The notes beneath the pieces are model-generated. The model made no database searches. It had not been told where the DNA came from and was given only the letters and a program-made list of their open reading frames with translations. Of a stretch of DNA of 64,000 nucleotides, positions 56,875 to 64,000 are shown piece after piece. The translations under genes and the position numbers were made by a program. The stretch is from the NCBI GenBank assembly GCA_034401135.1, contig JAWZSP010000008.1, forward strand, positions 2,914,001 through 2,978,000, in the 5' to 3' direction. Origin of the DNA: Volutella citrinella. Lineage: Eukaryota > Ascomycota > Sordariomycetes > Hypocreales > Nectriaceae. How positions within the stretch are numbered: position 1 is the stretch's first letter; every line of letters begins with the position of its first letter.

Positions 56875-58472
56875 ATGACGGCGACACTATCAAGCACCGA
56901 GAGCCTCATGAAGGGCATCTTCGAGCAGCTCACAACCCTCTCCAAGACAGGCTCCATTGAAGCTTGCTCCCAGGTTTTCGAAGTCAATGAGCAACTCAAG
57001 GGAGAAATCGAGAAACTCTCAGTGACCAGAGACGAGACCATCAAGGCCATGGCGCGACTTCATCAGAAGTGTGACGAGCAGGATCAGAAAGCTGCCCAGA
57101 GCGCTGCTGACCTAGCAAAGAAGGAGAATGAAAACACGGAGCTTCATTCCAAACTGACTGCTGCTGAGAATGAGATCAAGGAGAGGGAGAGGCGGCTCGA
57201 CATGACAGCAAAGGATATCAGCGACTTGAACCAGCTGATCAAGGCCAGGGACACGAGAATCAACAACCTCGAAGACTCTCTGAGGAAGGAGAAAGAAGAG
57301 CTCAAGAGGATCAATGCCGCGATGAATAAAGCCGAAACAGAGCTTGTGAAGACCAAGGAGCTGGCACAGGACCAAGCCGAAGATCTTCAGTGGTTTGGCC
57401 GATTCACTTGCGAATTGAAGACGGTGGACCTACCGAAGATGTATGGCTCTTCTTCTTGCCAACTTCCCCAAGTGAAGCTAACAGGCCCAATAGCGCGCAG
57501 GACTTGAAATCCATCTTCAAGTCCGTCTTCTCAATGGCGGAAGCCTTCTTCGACACTGATGTGCCTCGCGACATCCTCGCCAACCCCGACAACTGGGACG
57601 AGATTGGGGGACATTACCTGGCCGAGCACTACATCCCCTTGCTGCTCTCCAACACGCCCGCGGCGAAGCAGATGCGCATCGCCCTGGTCGTGGGCATCTG
57701 CGCCGAGGCTCTGGAGAAGCACATCTTCCAGCGGACGTACCTGTCGCGGGACAACAGGTTCCCCGGCCTGCTGCGCAAGTTGAGCCGCAAGGACCCCGCC
57801 AGGGAGTCGTATCTCCGGTCGGCTCTGCTGCCCATCATGCCGGAGCAGCAAAAGGAGAATGGGCGAGTGCGTGCCGCGAGCGCCGCCGACCACATCATGG
57901 GCTACCTGAGTCCGATCATTCCAGGGGAGAGGCAGAAGGCCTTCAAGACGTCCGTCCAGGACCTCTGCAGCAGAGCTTGTAGCCAGTGGATGGCGCTGCA
58001 GGAATACAGCGCCATGGTCGAGTGGGACTACAACACGACGAGGGTGTACGAGTGGGCTCTGCTGCCCTTTGCCCCGCCCCCGCGAAAGACAAAGAGCGGC
58101 GCCGGCTCCCCCAAGGGCGCGTCCCCCAACAGCGCATCCCCAAAGCCGCAGACACAGGCGCAGAGCGCAACGCCCAAGTTGGACACCAAGGAGCTCAGGG
58201 CAATCGTGTGGCCCGCATTCTACATTGCCGACAACGAGGGCATCGAGCTCCTCCACAAGGCCTACGTGCTGACCAACGCCGACGTGGAGGAGGCCCGACA
58301 GGAGGAGAGCGAGGCGCTGTCGCAGGGCGGCATGCGACGCAGCACTAGAAGGGCGAGCCGCAGCGTCGCGAGGGCGGCTTCTTCCGCGTCCACGGGCGGC
58401 GACGGCGACAAGAAGGCCAATGGTTTTTTATCGGCAAATGGGGGGGCTGGATCAGAAGGCCGAAGCGCTTGA
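56875..58472 (+). CDS. Coiled-coil protein with conserved fungal C-terminal domain, unknown function
   Basis: ATG at 56875 starts MTATLSSTESLMKGIFEQ. Residues of about 35-185 form a long heptad-rich coiled coil (EVNEQLKGEIEKL; KDISDLNQLIKARDTRINNL; RKEKEELKRINAAMNK). A 44-bp intron at 57441-57484 joins VDLPKM to PNSAQDLKSIF. The C-terminal part (about residues 190-430) is globular and helical, with HYLAEHYIPLLLSNTPAAK, VVGICAEALEKHIF and MGYLSPIIPGERQ, interrupted by a Ser/Pro/Lys-rich linker. It ends in an Arg/Ser/Ala-rich tail. The total is 517 aa. I recognise the architecture as common among uncharacterised fungal proteins but know no function. Exon 2 is very GC-rich. Confidence 0.8.
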
Positions 58473-59235
58473 GGCGGCCCAGCTCCAACAGCGTCGTTGT
58501 CTGATGGACGGGTGGCTGGCTGTCGAAGGCACGAGCACCATACGTAGTATAGGAGGCTTATGGCGCAATCCACAGAGGCGCAGGGCACAACAAGCCAACA
58601 ACAGAGGGCAGATTGGGGGACCAGTTCCAATAGTGCACTGCGTGGCTGTCTGACGGCCCAGCCCCCGTCCAGCCAATGGGCGCAGCCAGAATGGGCTGAC
58701 CCCCAGATCGATGTTTGATCGCTTGGATCGTTTTTCGTTTAAGAGCGCGCTCGGTTAGGTCAATAGTTTGTGCCTAGTATTTCGTGATCTAATCTAGTCC
58801 ATTTCCTGCACCGACGGCGCACTATATGGCGTGAATGCAGCCCGCGACATGCGCCACGTTGTGTCCAGGCTGGGCTAATCCGATGCGACGAGGTTGGTCT
58901 GATGCGACGAGGTTGGCTGGTCTGATGCTCACCGCATGACAGCCACTGTGAGAATCCTGCCTCGCCGCAGCCTGGACCTCCTCCTCCTCCATGGCTCGGT
59001 CGCATCACCCTGCGCCGAGAGAAGTAATTCAACAAAAAATCGAGGCCCTGTGTATAATTCTATCCGTGGGCTGTACAGTAACGCGCTCAAATCATGCCGT
59101 CGCTTTTTGGCTGGCCCCCGCAGGTGGTCCCCAAAGCCCAACGCCCATCCAAAACCACCGTTGCGCCGGTATATGTATTCGACATTAAATATACGTTGAT
59201 GTTGTTGTTGTTGCTGTTATTGTTCTTGGTATTCT
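58473..59235. other. Gap between convergent genes
   Basis: About 760 bases with 3' regions of the coiled-coil and small secreted protein genes. A 19-base tandem repeat and a TTG trinucleotide stretch near 59200 are the only features. Confidence 0.45.
58882..58916. repeat. 19-bp tandem repeat, nearly two copies
   Basis: The unit GATGCGACGAGGTTGGTCT is followed by a second copy of its first 16 bases, then a third partial echo (TCTGATGC). Confidence 0.8.
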
Positions 59236-59748
59236 TCATTCGACCAGCCCGAAGCCGGCGTCCACCTCAAAGACGGGCTGGAAGCGACATCGCGAGTCGG
59301 CCGTCGCTTTGGTCGGGTCCTCGGCCTGCTCGTACTTGCACTTGGGGTTGCGGGGGCTAAACTCCTCGGCGTCGTACCGGAAGACGAGGGGCTTGAAGGG
59401 CAGGGTCGACTCGCGGTCAATCTTGACCTCGATGGGCGAGTTGAAGTAGTCCTCCTTGATGGCCCAGGAGCTGAAGTGGCCATCGTCGGCGAGGCGGTAC
59501 TGGTGCTGCAGCATGCACTCGTGGTTGTAGATGAAGATGTCGTATGTGGATGGGAAGGTGAACCTCGACGCCATGGTCCACTCGAAGCCAAAGTTGGACG
59601 ACTTGCCCTGGCACAGCGACGGGGTGCGCTCCTCAAAGTCCCCGACGGCCACGTCCTGCAGCGTGTAGGTGTCTCGGTTGAGCTTCAGCTCGGCGCAGAC
59701 GGAGGCGACCAGGCCAGTCACGGCCAAAGCAATGATGTTGAGCCGCAT
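59236..59748 (-). CDS. Small secreted protein with four cysteines
   Basis: This is a secreted protein of 170 aa with no recognised family. ATG at 59748 gives a clear signal peptide, MRLNIIALAVTGLVASVCAE, probably cut near residue 19. The mature part has four cysteines, at residues 46, 78, 137 and 154, suited to two disulfides, and is rich in Phe, Tyr and acidic residues (FGFEWTMASRFTFPSTYDIF; PLVFRYDAEEFSPRN). The open frame extends upstream to 60060 without a convincing start, so the signal-peptide ATG is preferred. Size, signal and cysteine content fit effector-like secreted proteins, but that is inference. It has a single exon. Confidence 0.75.
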   Translation of the reverse strand: MRLNIIALAVTGLVASVCAELKLNRDTYTLQDVAVGDFEERTPSLCQGKSSNFGFEWTMASRFTFPSTYDIFIYNHECMLQHQYRLADDGHFSSWAIKEDYFNSPIEVKIDRESTLPFKPLVFRYDAEEFSPRNPKCKYEQAEDPTKATADSRCRFQPVFEVDAGFGLVE

Positions 59749-60854
59749 AGTGAGTATAGGTCTGGTAGAAGGTGAAAGCGGGCGCGGGCGCGTATAGCTA
59801 GCGGGCGAGGCGGGGGAAGACAAGCCAACGTTGCGGTCGAAACAGAATATAGCTGGCTGTAGGGCAGAGCAGAGATGCAGGTGCAGATGCAGACAGACAA
59901 AGCCAAGACGGGTTGGCTCTTGGCGGTTAGGGGCTTTATTAGAAAGAAGCTTCTGTCTGCGGCTGCACGGAAACAGGCTGGAATACGACCTGTGCAGGGT
60001 CCCGAGGGGAAGCATCCTCCGTGATGGGGGGCCGTGGTGGTGAGACCGCGCGACTCCCATAGGCTAGCCCGTAATCTAGGCCCTTTGAATCAGCAACGAG
60101 CGCAGCCACGGGCCAATGGCGTGGGGCCGCGGTGGGGAACTTTGACGGACGCCCCGCCAAGGGCCCTGTACGGCGCAGCTAATAATCGCCCAAGTTAGCA
60201 ACCCTGGGTCCCCGGCCCAGACGAAACTGGCCTCGGTGATGGGGCTAGTACGCCATGGAATGGTCGCTGCCCGTCAATGGCGGGCTGTCCTCCCGTACCC
60301 GCCATTTCCGTTGGCAGCCCTTCTAGAATTGCGAGTTCTAGGCCTTTGCAGCACAAGCTCCCAGGCAGTCCTTCCACGCCAGCCCACAATGGCCCGTGGC
60401 AATGGCGGCGTCCCTAACTCCCTCACCATCTGCCGCTACGTCGCGACCTGATACAATGACTGCCCAGTCTGCCGTCGCAGCCTATAATTACCACCTCCTG
60501 TGCCGCGGGCCGAGTGTGCCGTTTGGAAGCCACTGAATCCTGCGGCTGAAGTGTGTCATCCACAATCAGCGATTGGATGGATGTGGGATCGCGATGCCTC
60601 CCTTGAAGCGGCCCAACGAATCTCATTCATAACACTGCTGTAATAATTACAGCTCCTTCCTTCACGCGCCTAGCACCTGGAACCCCCTGGACCACCCACT
60701 CGATCGGCGCGCCGACTCATCCGCCCAGTCGCTATTAATACCCCTAGTCTCGCAAATCACCCTGGGCCTGGCGTCGCGCACGTCCATCTTCTCCCCCGCC
60801 ATCCTGCCCGCCTGCTTCCCGCTTGCCAAGGCTGCCATCCATCGCTTAGACGAA
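59749..60854. other. Intergenic 1.1 kb
   Basis: It holds the promoter of the small secreted protein. If the lectin-like gene has a fourth exon, its coding end would reach into 60662-60854. No other gene was seen. Confidence 0.35.
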
Positions 60855-62319
60855 TTAAGGCCCGCAAGCCTCGTCATACTCTCGATCCGACATTGTTTCA
60901 TTTGAAACGTGCCTGCCATTGGGACAATAGGTGCCGGACATGGTCGTGGTCGGCACTGATGGTGCTTCGTCATCAGCCTGGCTCCCAGTACGGCTGCTCA
61001 CCTGTGCGCAGCTGACATGGGTCTGTGAATAGTCGAGACTCTCCAGTGTACCTGCCACATGGTAGTGATACGATTTCCCCCTACCCTTGAAAACCTGCTC
61101 GACATCAGATGCAAAGTTTAAGACTGCCTCGCTTTGGAGGATCGTCGCCTGGCACAAGAGCTTTATGCGAGGGCTGAGCCAGTCGTCGTAGGTAAATCGA
61201 GCATACGTCTGTCGCTCGTCAGCTGTTTGTTAGGGCTGTCGGGGGAGACTGGGATTGGCCGTGTCGTACCTTTGTTACGTCGGCTCCGCCCGTGTTGGTC
61301 AATGCCTCAGAAACGTGCTTCTGATTCCACCTGACTCGATCCAGTTTCATGCCATCGTATTCTGCGGGTCCAAAGTCCGGAACAGGCTGAAGCAACCTCC
61401 AAATTCCCTTGGCTTCCAAGCTCTGACCAAGTTCCCCAGAGGACTGCTCACTTTCGGCATGTAGCATCGTGATCCTTCGGCCCAAGCTAACTTCAAACGC
61501 TGAGGAGTAGAAGTAGTGACGTAGCTCGTCAGTTGGGTTCTCGATAGAAAAACTCATTTGTTTTTGCGAAACCATCCGATTGCTAGAAAGCGCAGAGCAG
61601 AGTGAGCAAGTCAGTAATGTGTGGTCTTGTGGATAGGATGGAGCCTACCGTGCGGGCCGCTCGTTCAGCTCGCCGACCGATGGTTGGAATTCAGCATTCT
61701 TGAGAATAATCTCGCGCACAGCAGAGTCTGAGAAGATTGGCTGGAGTTGGTTGATGCCCAGCTTCCCTGCTCTGCCCGTGAACCCCAGGAGCATGCCGTC
61801 ATTCTTGGCCCCGCGAGGGATGTTTATTGGGGTCGACTCGTGCCAGCCTGCGGTGCGCACATTGATCTGGCAGTGCGCGTCTGGGCAGGAGTTCAGCTTC
61901 CACAGCAGGCGAGTAGGAGACTTGTTTTTGTAGCCATCGCCCCAGATGGAGAAGTTGGCCCAAGAATCGACATAGGGATTGAAGACGACGCGATCTTCCC
62001 TTCCCACCTCTTCGTGCACCTTGGAGCCGATCTCCGCCGTGACACCGTTGGTGAAGTTGACTTGGAGCCAACGCAGGGCCGATCCGCCGGTTCGGACTCT
62101 GATTTCGCGGGGAAAGACGCCGTCGCGCCAGAACGAGAGACAAAATGGTTCCCCGCCGTCTTCGCCGACGGCTTCGGGGGGTGCGACGAAGCTAGGCAGG
62201 TCAGCGCAATTAGACAGCGGCATTAGCACCCCAAGATCATTAGACGTAGGTCGGTGGTAATTGGCCCCTGCGGCGAGGGAGGCCGCAGTGAGGAATACGA
62301 GATACCGGGGGGGCTTCAT
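60855..62319 (-). CDS. Secreted protein with jacalin-like N-terminal region
   Basis: ATG at 62319 gives a signal peptide (MKPPRYLVFLTAASLAAGA). The N-terminal domain has jacalin-like features: FCLSFWRDGVFPREIRVRTG, LRWLQVNFTNGVTAEIGSK, and later RAGKLGINQLQPIFSD. Jacalin folds bind sugars, but the match is by eye and weak. Introns at 61583-61648 and 61209-61269 add a beta-rich second half: SFSIENPTDELRHYFYSS, ARFTYDDWLSPRIKL and YHYHVAGTLESLDYSQTHVS. This two-part layout recalls lectins fused to aerolysin-type domains, but I cannot claim that. With three exons it has 445 aa. A good GTGAGC donor at 61004 and CATCAG 46 bases on would replace the last residues and extend the gene to 60662. Role unknown. 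Confidence 0.65.
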
Positions 62320-63813
62320 GTCGCTGTGATACTGGTGGTGATGTTGGGGGATAATTCGACAGGCCAGTGCAGCACACAGCCTGATATATATGTAAGAACA
62401 TACCTAACATCTCAACCAGTGTTTGTCCAGTAAGAGTCACAATTAGCATTTGATAGATGCAGCAACTGACGGTCTCCCTACCCATCAAGGTCTCTGCACC
62501 ACGAAAGGTTGCTGGAAAGTCGCGATGAACCGTTGTGGCCACATGCACGATGAAAAGTTATCAACGCCGGATGACCCCAACGCCGGGGCGGGCTCGTGGC
62601 TGGTGGTGAGGTTGAGAAGGCTGCTGGGATGACTCTAATTATGGATACAATGCTTGCAGTGATGGATAGGTAGCAATGGACGAGGTGAGATGCGCTGGGT
62701 TGGTCTCCTGCCGATATTGATGATGTCGTGGCACACCTGCAGCACATTCCTTGCTCCACCCACAATGTTGGAAGGCGCGGTGCTCCTTCCGTTCCATTTT
62801 GTGGACAACTTCCCTTGACATCGTTATTAAGATGCGATTCAATGACGGTAGCTCCCGTAAGCACAAATGTCTCAGCCGGAAACGAGCAGGGCCATGTCCA
62901 TAGCAGGAACTTTCGCAATCAGCGGGCCGTAGTTCCTCGTTCCAAAGTGTAGGGTAGCTGCGATGTGACAATCGAGACCGACCTTGTCATCGCCTTCTTG
63001 CCCTTTCCTGATTTGGCCTTGGCTGGCGACCGTCGGGATGATTAAGCGCGAAGTTCACACCAAAAATAAACCAGAAGTGACGTTGAATGGACGATATTCG
63101 CATCATCTCTATTATCGTGGGTAAACATGATGTTAAACTAGACCCGATACTATTCCTGACCCAATAGTATGCTTGCCTAATCAACACGTCAAAATATCTG
63201 CATATTGCAGTTGAAACACTATCCGAGCATCCTTGCGATACTGCAGGACACGGAGCGATTCACATTTGAAATGCTTGTGGCCTGTAGTAGACGGTAATTG
63301 TAAGCAGCATCATAGAGGACGGGAGGCGGAGTGCCGAAAAAGACGACGGACCAATCAGCGGCCTCGGGTGACGGCACGGCAGTCTTGGCATTGCCCGAAA
63401 GCCCGAAACAGTGGGAGACGGTGGCAGCGGCAGCACCCACGGCCACTAACGAGCCCTCGTCTTGGCATTCCCCGACGGCCCGACGATGCTTCGTGGCTGG
63501 GATTACCGGCTGGTTCGATTAACAAGCATTGAGGGGTCGCAAAGGCCGAGGAGTCCGCGTCGCGATGGTCGATATAAAGCTTCGCCAGGGACGGGCGAAT
63601 TGTCAATTGCATCATCCAGCATCATTCCCCGCACCGCCACTGCCGCATCACCATCACCACTTGACCGTGTCCGGCATTCACAGCTCCCCCCCAGCAAACC
63701 CAGAATCTGTGTCTCAGCTTTGTCGCCGAAGCCCAAAAGCATAAATAAAGCTCTTCCTCCTCCATCCCGCTCATCCTGGTAGCTTGCAACAACTACTCAA
63801 TCCCCTCGTAATC
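62320..63813. other. Divergent intergenic region, 1.5 kb
   Basis: Promoters of the lectin-like gene and the right-edge NmrA-like gene lie here. ORFs are short and unconvincing. A RIP-like AT-rich stretch spans about 63060-63210. Confidence 0.4.
63741..63750 (+). promoter_or_regulatory. TATA-like element of the right-edge gene
   Basis: ATAAATAAAG lies about 65-70 bases before the ATG at 63814, followed by a pyrimidine-rich stretch typical of fungal start regions. Confidence 0.45.
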
Positions 63814-64000
63814 ATGTCCAAGATCATCACCGTGTTTGGCGCCACTGGCACCCAGGGCGGCTCTGTCGTCCGCGCCATCCTCCGAGACCCCGTCTTGTCC
63901 AAGGAGTTCAAGGTCCGCGGCGTCACCCGCGACGTCTCCAAGCCCGCCGCCCAGAAGCTTGCTGCCCAGGGAGTAGAGCTCGTCTCTGTAAGTAGTCCAC
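63814..64000 (+). CDS. NmrA-like family protein, first exon only
   Basis: ATG at 63814 encodes MSKIITVFGATGTQGGSVVR, the G-x-x-G-x-x-G loop of NmrA-like NAD(P)-binding proteins, then AILRDPVLSKEFKVRGVTRD and KLAAQGVELVS. The exon ends at 63987, where a canonical GTAAGT donor begins; the rest is beyond the window. Codons are strongly GC-biased at third positions, unlike the NmrA-like gene at 46688, so the two are not recent duplicates. This family includes redox-sensing regulators of nitrogen metabolism and many reductases; which applies cannot be said from 58 residues. Confidence 0.85.
   Translation, partial: MSKIITVFGATGTQGGSVVRAILRDPVLSKEFKVRGVTRDVSKPAAQKLAAQGVELVSVSSP

Noticed and set aside
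1..64000. CRISPR arrays, operons, ribosome binding sites
   Set aside because: The window is fungal nuclear DNA; no such prokaryotic features are present.

Overview
The window is eukaryotic and reads as a filamentous ascomycete, most likely a Sordariomycete (Hypocreales-like; this last step is inference). Genes carry short GT-AG introns of about 44-105 bp. The families are typical of such fungi: HET domain, Zn2Cys6 and DUF3425-bZIP regulators, a class I hydrophobin, fungal MFS sugar transporters, NmrA-like reductases and F-box proteins. No rRNA, complete tRNA, CRISPR array or intact transposon was found. Exon joins were worked out by hand; each intact multi-exon model stays in frame, and its spliced length is a multiple of three.

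Layout. 1-4.2 kb: a partial aminoglycoside-phosphotransferase-like gene and two damaged aldehyde dehydrogenases (one with a 1-base frameshift, one lacking its 5' half). 4.4-6.4 kb: a seven-exon MFS sugar transporter, followed by about 4.9 kb with no supported gene. 11.3-16.6 kb: histidine acid phosphatase, bZIP/DUF3425 factor, amidase. 18.0-21.6 kb: a secreted zinc metalloprotease beside a membrane-anchored protein with dibasic sites. 22.6-23.2 kb: a small membrane protein gene made of short exons. 25.5-30.3 kb: an F-box gene and a large ankyrin-HET fusion whose HET part is disrupted. 30.6-33.8 kb: two gene relics, a putative non-heme iron oxygenase and a hydrophobin with a long Thr/Ser-rich stalk. 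35.4-36.4 kb: a sterol C4-methyl oxidase. 41.2-43.2 kb: a Na+/H+ antiporter preceded by a long gene-free GC-rich region. 43.6-44.5 kb: a multiply broken protein-kinase-like pseudogene. 45.1-49.5 kb: alpha/beta hydrolase, NmrA-like reductase and Zn2Cys6 regulator side by side, a possible small metabolic cluster. 53.3-62.3 kb: a small one-TM protein, a coiled-coil protein, a small secreted cysteine-containing protein and a larger secreted lectin-like protein. 63.8 kb to the edge: the first exon of another NmrA-like gene.

The most striking themes are the density of decayed genes beside intact secreted or accessory genes (both aldehyde dehydrogenases, HET, kinase, two relics) and three lineage-restricted-looking secreted or membrane proteins. 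The ankyrin-HET protein has the reverse of the usual domain order. No complete novel defence or biosynthetic system can be proven from sequence alone; the best candidates are the ankyrin-HET gene and the metalloprotease plus dibasic membrane protein pair.
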